From STC-113 sp964553745 (GTDB taxonomy: Bacteria > Patescibacteriota > Gracilibacteria > BD1-5 > UBA2023), in the NCBI GenBank assembly GCA_964553745.1, contig CAZKLD010000003.1, positions 76,658 through 140,657 on the forward strand: 64,000 nucleotides of DNA. The letters run 5' to 3'. The notes below the pieces were generated by a model. The model did not search any database, was not told the origin of the DNA, and was given only the letters and a program-made list of their open reading frames with translations. Made by a program: the position numbers and the translations under genes. Positions 11,992 to 22,948 of the stretch are shown piece by piece. Position 1 is the first letter of the stretch. Each line of letters starts with the position of its first letter.

Positions 11992-13524
11992 TTGCCAGCA
12001 GAATCATGTTCTCAAATATCCGTTGCAGATACAGGTGCTGATTTATCAGATATCCCAGAGATTTGCCGATCGATAAAAGCTGATGCGCTTAGGCAGATTG
12101 AAGAAGATTGAATCTTGGATCTGAGCGAATTCGATGAAGAGAGTGAAGGTCGCGCCAAGTATTATGGCAGTATGAGATTCGTAATCAAATCAGAAAAGAT
12201 ATTCTGAGACATATTTTGAATTTCTCACATCAACAGAGGACTCATATCTATCATACTCGATAAGAGCGAATCTCCATGGAGAATGATAGCATTTGCAGAG
12301 CACATCCCAGAAACGCTTTATCCTAAATTGATCACTAAAATTTCAGAATATTGCAATGGAAATCTCATGAAGATTTTCAGGAGCCACGCTGAATGCATGT
12401 TCATGGCAAATGGATTAAACCACCTTTCGGCTCATCCCAGGGCCTGATGACTATTGATGGATATAATTCGGATCCTTCCTCCAATCCTGGCTTATCAGTT
12501 ACTCTCATGAGTGCATCAAACTTTTGATGATACTACCACAGAAGCCCTGGCAATCAGGGCAAAATCATTTTTCAAAGAAATGCTGCCGAAGCAGAAATGC
12601 AGATATGCCCTATCAGTTGTCGGCAATAATCTCCACAGATCAATATTTACAGAATTTTCTGAAATCAATGAAATATGAATCCTTCTCTCTGATAGATTAT
12701 CGGATAAGAGCAATAGGATAACAAAACAAGAAAGGAATGAGGCTATCCTGGCACTTATGACATTAGCGAAAGATAATGCGGGGCTTATCGGATATTTACC
12801 AGTTAAAGAGCTTAAAATCTGAGAACTTCTCACTAGCGGATTTAATTTTCCATCGATAATCCCAGAAAAAGATACGCCGCAAAATCATATTGATTTCTGA
12901 GAAAGCAAAAACCTGCTTTCATGAAGGCCATTTCTCATGAAGATGGTATTTCCAAATGATGAAGATGGGAAGAAGTCTTACAAGAGATTCATGAAGATGA
13001 TCAAGAATACGTGAATTCCTTCTCAATATCAAGAATGAGAAGTCTCCATATCGAATTCAAAAATCAGGATCATTGCAAACGATCCGAATTATTTAGCTTG
13101 AGAAGCTTTTCTTTCATGAGAGTGATACATTACTGAAACTGAGCATGTCGATATTGCGGTCGTAAGGTGACACACACAACACATCAGTGCTTTTGCAGAC
13201 GAATTATTCAAGATGCGCCCTAAACTATTCTTATTCTGAGGCTGCCAATGAATCATGACTCTAAAGGAAATCATTTCTAATCGTGTTTATAGAATGGATG
13301 AGAACGTTTTTTCAATTTCTGATTCTATATGCATCGCACCAGTCCGAATCTGAAGAAGCAAAATAAACGATCAGATTATCTTGAATATCATCGAGCAATT
13401 CGATTCTTGAGCAATTTCGCTTGATTTGAATTCGATACTGAAAGAGTCTGACTGAGAATATCAATCTTTCAGTCTTGCTATCAATCCTGCCATCAGAGAG
13501 ATAATAAGGAAATTCAATTCTTAA
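11992..13524 (+). CDS. Protein with a caspase-like (clan CD) His/Cys motif; candidate peptidase
   Basis: 510 residues under code 25. The frame has an upstream UAA and no early ATG, so TTG 11992 is the best start. The C-terminal third carries DIAVVRGHTQH (His394/His397) followed by RPKLFLFGGCQG (Cys418). The second motif resembles the catalytic-Cys strand of caspases and other clan CD peptidases, and the spacing from His to Cys fits that fold. The N-terminal 380 residues are mostly helical with no recognised domain and no signal peptide. It ends one base before the stop codon of the convergent ATP-grasp gene. Peptidase activity is inference from two short motifs; a structural prediction would settle it. 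Confidence 0.6.
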
Positions 13525-13525
13525 A

Positions 13526-14710
13526 CTAAGGATTTGTCTCAGCCACGAGTCTTTCGATCTCTTTTCTCCTTTCTTCAGAAGTTCATTCTCTGGAGTATTC
13601 GAGAATTCTGGCCATTTGGACAGTCTTGAATAATATTGCTTCAGCAATGGGAAATATAGTTTCAATTCACTCGAATTTCATAAGTTGGTAACATCATCCT
13701 GAACTTGCGGGATTCACTTCAATTACAACCGGTTCTAGCTGTTCATTTATTATGATGTCAACTCAGGCGAGATCCTGATGATTGATAAGTTCATCCAGCA
13801 CATCTTTGTTTCTACGTGTTCTTTGCATGAGCGCGGTAACGCTTTTTATGGCAATATCATCTATATCTGCTCTGATTTTTGCTGTCTGTTCATCCGACCA
13901 TCCTGCTAATCTTGATATCTCTTCGAAAGAAATATATTCAGCTGCGATTGATATATTGACAGGAACTCAGTCATCATCGATTCTTCATATCATTCATGCA
14001 CTCTTATATTTGCCTTTTTTTGGTTCATAAGTGATAAGTACTCTCAGATTCCAGTCTTTTCTGATCGAATCGATGAATATCGGAAAACTATCTATCTTCC
14101 GCTGAATAAGCTGTGTCTTCTTTCATTTTATATAGTGCTCGTAGAAATCGGATCTCAAGTCATCGCATTTCAAGACATGCACACCATTTCAGCATTTTTC
14201 TTCTGACGGCTTCAACACCAATCATCATCTTTCGCTCATCAAACTGAATATCTTTCCAATTTTAGATTCGTTGCTTCAAGACAGATTGTGTTTTACTTTG
14301 AATGCTATTTCTGGAGGCATGTTTATATCATTTGCCCTCAATACGGTTCATGCAAGGAATTTATTCTCTCAATATTTCTCAAATCAGATAGCATCTCAAT
14401 TGCAAAGAGCTTTGACCTGATCTCTGAATAGGGAATAGTTATACATCCCAGGAGCGATGCATGTGTGGAAATCAGTTCAATCGAAAATATACATTCAACG
14501 GTTGTCTATATTCCCCAAAATGATGTTGATCTTTTCTTGATATGCCTGCTTGCAAAGATGAATAGCCTTTGCCATGGTAAGCGACTCCTGATGCATTCAT
14601 CATAGGAAAATATTCACCTCACCATAACTGCTCCCTGTTTCTGTATTGATCACCGGATTAATTCATAATGTCTGATGGGCATCGCTGAATTCTATTTGAT
14701 TCCTGTCCAT
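13526..14710 (-). CDS. ATP-grasp ligase-like protein
   Basis: 394 residues from ATG 14710. The ATP-grasp features are visible in order: GGLVLKPSEEKCGNGVHVL (Lys and the Gly-rich lid), a TQLIQRKID strand contacting adenine, NLRVLITYE, and the metal-binding end AGVDIIINEQLEPVVIEVNPAS, where EVN matches the usual E-x-N. The N-terminal 130 residues include a pre-ATP-grasp-like domain. Such enzymes join a carboxylate to an amine or hydroxyl through an acyl phosphate. It follows the radical SAM fusion by 83 bases on the same strand, so it probably belongs to that operon. The substrate is unknown; candidates are a peptide side chain or a small amino acid product. Confidence 0.8.
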
Positions 14711-14793
14711 TTATTCCAGATAAATATTATTTTTCGTAAATATATCTGGCATACGGCAAATGTCAAAAAGTTATACCTTGTCGCATATGGGCA

Positions 14794-17382
14794 TTATCAT
14801 TGTTGAGTTGCACAACTTGAAAAAATTATAACCTCATGCTGTATTTCTTTTGATCTGATATTGCTGGCTACTTCATCTCACCAGATTGTCCTGAACACTT
14901 TTTTGGATTCGTCTATATCGTTAAAATCAAATTTTGTCGATATCTTCCTATGTTTTCTGAATCACATTTTTCGGATATGCATATTCAGGTTTAGGGTCGG
15001 TTTTTCGGGATTGGATATTTTTCATCTTATCTCTTCGAATTCTCAGCTCTCGTTATTTTCTATGAGATAGATTTTTCATCATATCTTAAGGACTCTTTTG
15101 AGCTCTTTTATTATGGATTCTCTCCTTGGGGCTTCAGGAATGCTTCAGATGCACCAGGTTCAATATATCACATCCACACTCTCATCCGGAAGGTCTATAG
15201 TTTCAGCTGAAGATACTATGAATTCAAGGTTTTCGCACTGTCTGCATTTATTCCTAGCTATCTCGATCTGCTTATCAGAAACATCCAGTCAGATTCCTTT
15301 TCTTATATCCGGAGCGAGCTGTTCCAGATATTTGCCTGTTCAGCATCAGACGTCCAAGACAACCTTATCGTGAGTCGCTTCTTTAAGGAAATCAAGGACT
15401 TTCTTCAGAGAATCCTCAGCTTCAGAAAATCTGTCATAGATTGATGCTTTCTCATAATAGCTTTCTGAATTTTCAATCAGGCTTCAGCTGATTCTCTTTT
15501 CCTGGAATGCCACAAGATCAAGCTTATCTTTTCACATTGCTGAAGCGAACTTAATCTCACTGTATCATGCTCCTCCGAATGTCAGAGACCTGGATTCTTC
15601 TGAATCTATGAGATTCCTTATTTCCGATTTTTCTGAATCATAGACATAAGCGATGAGCAATTTGCCCCTTGGTGAGAGATGATCTTGCAGTTTGTCGGTA
15701 AGATTATCCTTGAATTCCTTCAGGTAACTGGTTGAGGCATACATCTTATGAGAATAATCTGCAATGTTTGAGAGCATTATCAGGTCGAATTTCTTATCTC
15801 ATAGGGTACCTTCGCTTCCGCAGAGTTTCTCAATTGATATATCCAGATAATCGATTTCTGCTCATTGCAGCCTGCCTTTTGCAAGATTATAATCCTCTTC
15901 ATTCTGGAGATAGGGATTGTAAGATATCTTGTTCTCAATGGTATCATACCTGATATTGAATAGGGAAGATTCCCTCATGTTCCGTCCTTCAAAGTTAAAG
16001 TACTCATAAGCTCTGTCAAAGAAGTTTCTTGTATCATTCTTAAGATTGCTTCTGAATAGACAATATATATTGAAGGATAATGGATTTTTGCCTTCTCTCA
16101 TAAAGAATTTAAGAAACCCATGGTAATCAAGATGTTTCATTGCAGTTATCTTCAATTCAGACCATAATCTGGCCAGATTATTCGAATCGAAACATGTGAC
16201 CTGAGATGCTCATAGATAGATTGCATTTATGGCATGATCTCAGGATGCGGTGATAGTTAGGACTTTTGCTTTTGTGAAATCGAATTTCGAGAAATATCCG
16301 CTCAAGTTCTCAGTTGCAAAAGAATATATCTGGCTATAGCTAGAAAATCTTTTCCCGCCTCTGATATTCGCATCAAAATCTCATTCGAAAAGCTTCTTAA
16401 ATTCTTTTTGGGCACTGATTTCCTTAAGATATGATTTCGGGCATCCTGCCATTCATTTTGAAATAAGCTTTTCTTGCAAGGCAAAATATTCCATCATCTC
16501 TGTACTTCTTGAGAGCTCCATGAAGCTCTTTGTCTTAAGGGTATCCTTGCTCACATATTCACTGAAATATTCAGAAATCCATGTGCATGGCGATAACTGT
16601 CATATATGATTGAGAAAAAGGAATTTTTTTCCTCCCGGACAAGTCTCACCTCCGCACTTATCTTCCTTTTTCCTCGTAAAAGCAAAGTTTACTTTTATAG
16701 AGTCCCTGTATTTATGCTTCAATAATGTAAGCTCTCTTTCTAGGGATGCGGCATCACGAGTGGTAACACTGGAATCATCTCATCTCATCCTGCCGACACT
16801 CTCCATTATCGAAAATATGATTTCTTGGACTCAGAGACCGATCACATGCTCGATCATATCTTTGAGATGATTTTGATTTCATTTGTGGATTACAGTTCAG
16901 ATCCTTGTATAGACTCCTGCATCGACAAGCTTGCTTATTCATCTTAATGTCAGGTCATAAGAATATTTTCATCTTACAAGCTCCTGCATCATCCTATCAG
17001 ATCAATCCAGACTCACATGCACATATTTGATGGCAGGGTTCTTTAGGGTTTCACAATGCTTTGCAGTGAGGAATGATGCATTTGTAGAGATATCAATTCT
17101 GAATCCCAGTTTGGCAGCACACTCTAGAATCTCGCACATATCTTTTCTCATGAATGGCTCTCATCCGGTTATTTTAAGCTCTCTTATGCCGAATTCCCAA
17201 ATTTCATCAAGTGCTTTTATGATTTCTCAAGTTGTAAGCTCTTTACTGGTATCTGTTTTACCAGAGCTGAAAATGCAGTATTTGCATGAGTAATTGCAGG
17301 CGTTCGTGATCTCCCAGATAAGACGTCCGCCTTCTGCAGGTATCTTGAATAAGCAGAAATTATATGGTTCAATTGTTTTCAT
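14794..17382 (-). CDS. Fusion: radical SAM (SPASM-like) + BtaA-like transferase + class I methyltransferase
   Basis: One 862-codon frame, checked line by line for stops. Residues 1-330: radical SAM domain with CNYSCKYC (Cys29, 33, 36), GGEP-type glycine motif, and a Cys-bearing C-terminal part (CGGETCPGGKK, then SPCTW) like SPASM/twitch domains. About 340-640: resembles DUF3419/BtaA, the enzyme that moves the 3-amino-3-carboxypropyl group of SAM, with SSYSQIY, VLTITASGDHAINAI and LIMLSNIADY. About 655-862: methyltransferase type 11 with VLDVGCGTG (near 675-683). BtaA plus BtaB make betaine lipid headgroups; here both kinds of domain are joined to a radical SAM enzyme. The start ATG 17382 lies inside the coaE-like gene, suggesting translational coupling. 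The substrate is unknown. Confidence 0.8.
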
Positions 17383-18037
17383 GTGATAATGATGAGTGGA
17401 TAAAATCAACTACTACTTTTATTTCTTTTTCGGAATCATCTCGTATTGTAAATAATTTTCAGAATCATTTTTCCTTTTGCGCCTTTAGGATGATTTTCTC
17501 TCTATTATCTGTTCAAGAGCTATTTGTGAATTTGATTCTGTGCCTGATTTCCGAATTTGATAATCAGCCGTTTTCGAGCCTTTGCAATTGCAAATCTTCA
17601 TCAATTCATAACAGGATAACATTATTGTCAGCTAGGCTCATCATTCAATCTTCTATGAGCATTGCCCATTCTATGAGTACCACGCCTTCTAATGATTCTA
17701 TTTTCAGTTTCAGCGCTTCGATTATTTCTGGATTGATGAGCTCTTTATAGATTTCCATTTTCTTTTTCTGCGAGAATATCATCTTTCATATATCAGCTGG
17801 AAGGAAATTATCGCTTGTTTCTTTTATGTTGAATGATTTTATAAGTGCTGTCCTTGCCTTATAATGGTTGATTTCTTTTGATTTATATAAAATATGTCTC
17901 CTTACCAGATCCGCTTCAATCCAATGGCATTTTATCCCCTGAGCTTGCAGATCTTCTCTAAGCTGTTTGCAGAGTGTGGATTTGCCGCTTGCGATACCGC
18001 CGGCCACTCAGAATATCAGTTTATTTATTCCCATCAT
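17360..18037 (-). CDS. coaE: Dephospho-CoA kinase-like P-loop kinase
   Basis: 225 residues from the double ATG at 18037/18034. The N-terminus VAGGIASGKSTL is a P-loop, EADLVRRHIL fits the CoaE motif DADxxxR, and the C-terminal part LGIDEDLQLQRLE fits the nucleotide lid region. CoaE phosphorylates dephospho-CoA in the last step of CoA synthesis. The sequence between is divergent from typical CoaE, and the gene is locked between two radical SAM genes by overlaps at both ends (13 bases with 18025-19401, 23 bases with the fusion). It could therefore be a pathway-specific kinase rather than the housekeeping enzyme. Confidence 0.65.
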
Positions 18038-19401
18038 ATGCCGTATCTTAAAGGACAGAATGAAACTATTTTCGTTTCTTTGCCGCAATTCTCGAATTGA
18101 GCATTTTCATTTGCATCAGAAATAACGCTGAACCCGGATTCTCTCAGTCTGATTATGAGCCTTTGTACAGATGCATCTACGATTTCTGATACTGAACCTT
18201 TGATAATCTGGGGTTTTCCGTGAATATATTGCTTCGGAAGATTTGAGGTTTTTTCTATAGCTTCATTGAATATTCTGCTTCAGAATCTTATGGACAGATA
18301 ATGCAGCCTTATCTCGTCCGGTTCTAGTTCCAATATGAATTTTGCGGTCTCTTCAGCTGTTTCCGAACTTGAACCGGGCAAGTCCATTATCCAGCTTGTC
18401 CTCACTCTGAATCATATCTTTTTTGTCTTTTCTATTACATCCCTCACTTGCTCCTTTGGTATATATTTGCCTACAGATTTCAAGAGATTCTCTGACGCAG
18501 ACTCAACTCCATAATGTATCCATCTGAATCCTGCCTTATACATGAGTTCCATACCTACTTGATCAAAATGCCTGAGATTGCCAAGGCAGCCTAGTTTCAC
18601 ACCAAGATTCATTTCAATGAGCATATTTGATATCTCTTTCATGCGCTCTGTCTCGATTGTAGCATTATCATCCAGAAACAGGATTTTCTTAGCTCAGAAT
18701 TCTCTAGATAAATATGCAATTTCCTCTACGACTTCGCGAGCATCTCTGGCTCTTCTTTTTCACCAGAAATCAGGCACGCTACAGAAGCTGCATCGGAAGC
18801 TGCACCCACGGCTAGATAGCATTGTGCGAACATCGATATATTCATTAACATCTAATAATTTCCTGTCAGGAATCGGCAACCCCTTTATATCAAATGTGCT
18901 TGATTCTTTAGCGGTCTCCACAACTTCATCTCAAACTCTATATGCGATATTCGGAATAGAATTCAGAAACATTCCGCTCCAGTCTTCGGCAGATAGAAGT
19001 TCCCTGATAGGATTTTCCATTTCCTTTGATATTATGACATCTGGGGATACCTTGTTCAAGAGGATTTTCATTGGTGCATATGTTGAGAGTTTTCATCAGA
19101 TTATCACTTTCACCGGAAATTTTTTGCAAAGCTCGACCAGTTCCAGGAGCTTCTTGTGCGATCAGTCTTGGAATAGGGGAATGTGATAATCATGTACGAT
19201 CACGACTGCATCATAATTGTTATGTGAGAGCATGTCAGAAAGGATATCTATCCTTCCGTCATCCCTATCCATATCAAGCACGCTGACAACATGACCGAGA
19301 CTCTGTGCATAAGTCGCGATTGTCAGTACATCAATGGGCTCAATTCAGATACTCGATGTTGTAATCGGTGCGTTCGGCGGATTTATGAATAATGTTTTCA
19401 T
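18025..19401 (-). CDS. B12-binding-type radical SAM enzyme
   Basis: 458 residues from ATG 19401. It opens with the LFINPPNAP motif typical of cobalamin-dependent radical SAM proteins, followed by a Rossmann-like region of about 150 residues. The radical SAM core carries SSRGCSFRCSFCSVP (Cys200, 204, 207), ILFLDDNATIE, and the YGVESASENLL motif of the MiaB/elongator-like group. This class commonly methylates unreactive carbons or rearranges carbon skeletons. It heads a tightly coupled set with the CoaE-like kinase, the radical SAM fusion and the ATP-grasp gene, which suggests one biosynthetic route. Substrate unknown. Confidence 0.85.
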
Positions 19402-19429
19402 GTGATTGAAATTAATGATGATTTATTTC

Positions 19430-19861
19430 CTAGCTTTCACCTCTGGATGATCTGCTTTCTCAGAATGAATATGATGGATGGTGCCTGCCAGATGATAGAG
19501 AGCTGCTTTCATTGGAGCTTTCGCTTGAGCTTTCTCACCAAGAAGTAACTGAAGGTCTTGTGCGGGGTGTCATATTGCCGTAAGCTTGGCTTACCTTGCC
19601 ATTGCAGTGCTGGGCATCCAAGATATCTGAAATGAGTATCTTTATTCCCGTTGTGACATCCTTCCTTCATGCTCCGTAATCGATATCTGACAGGATGCTG
19701 GAAAAGCGATTCGTGATCTCTGATTTTGAGCTTGCGGGAATCGATGATGATAGAGCTTGATTTATTCTTGTTACAATCCTGTCTTGTTCTTTTCTTATGA
19801 TGCTTTCTGGATTCTCTATCAGATTCTTCAGGTCCAGTAGCTCGTCGATGATTGTTGACAT
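19430..19861 (-). CDS. Small protein with Ser/Glu-rich C-terminus; possible pathway substrate
   Basis: 143 residues from ATG 19861 to UAG 19430. The first 65 residues are helical and Ile/Leu-rich (IIDELLDLKNLIENP), like a leader or a carrier. The last 45 are low complexity, with WGESSSESSNESSSLSS and FGESRSSRGES, built from repeated AGC-GAA codons. No known domain. It is the first gene of the radical SAM / ATP-grasp run, 28 bases before the B12-type enzyme. A conserved helical leader with a Ser/Glu-rich tail beside an ATP-grasp ligase resembles graspetide precursors, but most of those are shorter, and this is speculation. It could equally be a structural or regulatory protein. Confidence 0.55.
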
Positions 19862-19994
19862 ATGATTTGTGGATTAAATGATAAATTGCTTTCACAGGGA
19901 AGTATAGGAATAACAAGATTCATATAACAAAAAATATGCAGAAGTGTCATAATTACTTTTGCATAAAATAGATTTGCCTTTATTTGAGATAAGA

Positions 19995-20016
19995 ATACAC
20001 TGTCTGAAAAGTGTAT
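19995..20016 (+). promoter_or_regulatory. Inverted repeat, candidate operator of the TrmB-like gene
   Basis: ATACACT - 8 bases - AGTGTAT, centred about 28 bases upstream of the ATG at 20033. The spacing and place fit an autoregulatory operator for the HTH protein encoded downstream. Confidence 0.4.
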
Positions 20017-20032
20017 CATTAATGTGACATAT

Positions 20033-20773
20033 ATGAATTACATTCCCTTTCTCCGCAGGATCTGACTCACTGAGATAGAATCAAAGACATACATCATCCT
20101 ACTTGAAAATTGACCGTCTACAATAGCAGAGATAGCTAAGGCAACTGGTTTTCATAGGCAGATGATATATAGGGTTCTGCCGGTTCTCCAAGAATCCAAA
20201 CTAGTATCGACGAGCATAACAGGGAAGAGGCGATTATACACTGCAGAATCACCAACTCATCTAAAGGCTATCGTTGATAAGCTATCGACTGATTTCGATT
20301 CCATTCTGCCATCCATGGAAGAGCTATACACTCCTCGGAATGATCAGCCTCTCATAAAATATTACTCGTGAGCCAAGGGTATAACTTTCCTATTTGATGA
20401 TGTGATAAGGACATTGAAAAAATGAGAGATTTTCTATAGATATAGCTCAAGGAAGGCGTCAGAAGATTCGCCTAAGAATTATTTCAGTGATGCTACCTGG
20501 GAAATGCGTGAGAAGAAGCAGCTTGAGCGCATACTCATAACCAACGAATGACTCTCCAAATACAAAAAATCCCGTCTAGATAGGGAAGTGGTCACTATTC
20601 CAAAGGATTTTGATCTCTTTGAAGACAATATCTCAAAAGTCATTTATGGCTCAAAAGTGTGAGTCGTAGATTATAATTCAGAAAACGCCTTCATCATCGA
20701 AAACGAGAAATATGCAAGTTTTGAGAGAAAAGTCTTCAAACTATTATTCAAATTATTAAGCGAAAAGGAGTAG
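20033..20773 (+). CDS. TrmB-family-like transcriptional regulator
   Basis: 246 residues from ATG 20033 to UAG. The first 80 residues form a winged helix-turn-helix of the TrmB type: RRIGLTEIESKTYIILL, then PSTIAEIAKATGFHRQMIY as the recognition helix, then a wing with TGKRRLY. The C-terminal 150 residues (YYSGAKGITFLFDDVI onward) match the sensor region seen in many TrmB-like proteins, including the VYGSKVGVVDYNSENAFII pattern of the phospholipase-D-like domain that follows such HTHs. The ligand is unknown. An inverted repeat just upstream suggests autoregulation, and the ATP-grasp gene 20 bases downstream is likely its co-transcribed target. Confidence 0.8.
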
Positions 20774-20793
20774 TATCCCTTAACGATTTCATT

Positions 20794-21783
20794 ATGGAAA
20801 AGCTTAGTCCGGAAAATGTTCCGCACACAAACCAGAGGCTTCTGGTTGTAGAACTTCAGAATAGATGAGTTGACGTGTATGGAGTCGATTCATCGATAGA
20901 GCTCATAAAAGCAGTCTTCAGAGGACGAGAAGAATATATCCTTGATCGTTTCAGCTCTAGCACACCGCACTCCCAGGTCGAGATAACTGCAGATAAATAT
21001 CTCTCGAAGAAAATAATGCTAGCGAATGGAATCTCCGCGACAAAGGGCGAATCATTCAGCTGAGCAAATGTGAGCAAAGCAATCGCATATATATTGACCG
21101 AGCTCGATTTTCCAGTCGTTCTAAAGCCTAATTGGTGATCGCACTGAGATGATATTGTCATGAATATCGATTCTATCTCCAAATTCGAAGATGCAGTCAG
21201 GGATTATGCTAGAAAATTCTGAGAAAGGTGATCATTTTTGGTTGAGGAGCAATTCTCTTGAGATGAATACCGCATCTTCATAGCAGCCAATTGAGACCAT
21301 GCCGTCCTGCATCGTGATCCTGCATATGTCATCTGAGATTGAGTCAGGAATGCTGCTGAGCTCGCAGAAGCCGAGAACACAAAAAGACTGGCCAATTATA
21401 AAAAAGCCAGCCTTTGTCCTATAATCATAGATCCGAATATCATACCAGACCCGACTATCATTCCTCACAGATGACAGAAGCTGTATGTACGCTCCAATTC
21501 CAATCTAGCAAAATGAGGTTATTCTGTCGATATGACAGACATTGTCCATCCTTCAATGATAGATATAGCCAAAAAAGTCCTATCCAGCTTCCCATGATTG
21601 CCATACGCCGGAATTGATATGCTCTCAAAAGACCCTCTCATAGAACAATCAGATTCTAACTACAGGATACTAGAGGTGAATTCCAATCCTTGATTGTCGA
21701 TGCATGCATTTCCCTGAGCAGGGAAGCCACGGAATGTAGCTAGTATTGTTGCTGATATTATTTTTCCGGAGAGTGTAGCTTAA
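20794..21783 (+). CDS. ATP-grasp ligase related to the GshF/cyanophycin synthetase domain
   Basis: 329 residues from ATG 20794. Typical elements: DKYLSKKIMLANGI (start of the ATP-grasp), FPVVLKPNWGSHGDDIV (Lys and Gly-rich loop), FLVEEQFSGDEYRIFI, AGIDML, and the C-terminal ILEVNSNPGLSMHAFP, which is characteristic of the ATP-grasp domains of GshF and CphA. These ligate amino acids to carboxylates. The N-terminal 70 residues form a small Rossmann-like domain. It is co-directional with the TrmB-like gene 20 bases upstream. A gamma-glutamyl or amino-acid ligase role is likely; the exact substrates cannot be read from sequence. Confidence 0.8.
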
Positions 21784-21852
21784 ATGTTCTGCTATATTTA
21801 AATCTTTAAATTAATACTCTCTTTCTTTCATTGAAAAAATATTGTGCATACA

Positions 21853-22532
21853 TTAAATCTTATTGACTTCCATATCATCAAGCCTTAATCTCAGCTCTTC
21901 TGGAAGCTCATATAGCGGATTCTCTATATGGTCGATAACTTCTTGTATTTCGGCTGCTAGATTTTGGTCGTATTTCTGGATCATCGGTATGATACTTGCT
22001 TTTGTGTCCTTGATATAGCTCTCTTGTCTTTTTGGAGATGCGAAATTCAGGGAAAATACGTTTGCAAGCCTATCGAATCATTTAAGTACGGCAGATTTGG
22101 GATCATTGAATAGATTGGTATGATAATCTTCTATTGAGACTATTATTTTCCCGTTCTGTTTTTTTGATAAGAATAATACCTTCTCTGCAACATATCTGGA
22201 GAATTGCATTTCGATTTCTTCGAATGTGAGATCAGAGTCCTCGATCGTATCATGCAGAAGCAACACTATAATATCTTCGTATCATAATCCATGCTGGATT
22301 CATTTGATTGCAGTGAAAATCGGATGTCAGTAATATTCTGCTCATTCATCCCTGTATTGTCAGGAATGCTTGATTTTGCTCAAATCCTTTGCTTTGAGGA
22401 TTAATTCTTTCTGATCGGATGCATAATCCTTATTATCATTGAGGATTTGCAGAAACCATCTTTCAGTATCCTCTGGAGAGAGGATTATGCTTAATTGTTT
22501 CTCGATTATTTCTCTTGATTTTTATCTCACAT
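21853..22532 (-). CDS. RelA/SpoT-type HD-domain hydrolase, with an apparent 1-base frameshift near its start
   Basis: The main frame covers 21853-22521 and includes EYYGHPIFTAIKGIQHG, VLLLHDTIEDSDLTFEEI and FLSKKQNGK. This is the HD motif set of the (p)ppGpp hydrolase domain of RelA/SpoT and of stand-alone MESH1-like enzymes; no synthetase domain is present. No ATG exists in this frame. An ATG at 22532 with a good AGGA site reads five codons and would join the main frame if the A5 run (T 22519-22523) had one more A. So either a base is missing, the gene is broken, or translation slips or starts at a non-AUG codon. It follows a 67-aa gene by 12 bases. Confidence 0.65.
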
Positions 22533-22544
22533 GATCCTATGGAA

Positions 22545-22748
22545 TTATCTCTTCTTCTTTGGCTTACGAGGCTTTATAGTCTGATGAGTGGCTTTCATTC
22601 ATTTACCTATGCTGCGGTTCGGGTTTGCGAATAATTCTGGCTTGGACATGACGAATGGCTTGTCGACATTCCTCTGGTAGATATTAGCTTGTGCCGCCTT
22701 ATTGGCTTCAGCTTGTTCGAGCTCCTCCTCTTTCTTCATTTCTTCCAT
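22545..22748 (-). CDS. Small charged hypothetical protein
   Basis: 67 residues from ATG 22748. The first half is a charged helix (MEEMKKEEELEQAEANK), and the C-terminus is basic and Pro-rich (KATHQTIKPRKPKKKR), suggesting nucleic-acid or ribosome contact. No recognised family. It precedes the HD-domain gene closely on the same strand and may be co-transcribed. One UGA codon near the C-terminus would truncate it under the standard code. Confidence 0.55.
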
Positions 22749-22893
22749 ATTAAATTTATTAATAATAATTATCGATATCATTTACTACGAAACCAATTGT
22801 TATGACTTTACTTATTTTGAAGAGTTTTGCAATTATAAAATCTACTGTTATGTCGCTTTTTGATTCTTATCCATATTTCATAGAAGTCGTATA

Positions 22894-22921
22894 TTGACAA
22901 CTACTCATAAATATCTATATT
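22894..22921 (+). promoter_or_regulatory. Promoter of the 22949 gene
   Basis: TTGACA (22894-22899), 16 bases, TATATT (22916-22921). Transcription from about 22928 gives a leader near 20 bases. Confidence 0.65.
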
Positions 22922-22948
22922 ATAAATATTATCAGTAGCCTTCACACT

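Noticed and set aside
13312..13665. 117-aa minus-strand ORF
   Set aside because: It runs antisense to the 11992-13524 gene and across the end of the ATP-grasp gene; both of those have clear motif support.
18578..19186. 202-aa plus-strand ORF
   Set aside because: Antisense shadow of the B12-type radical SAM gene, whose cysteine motif and frame are clear.
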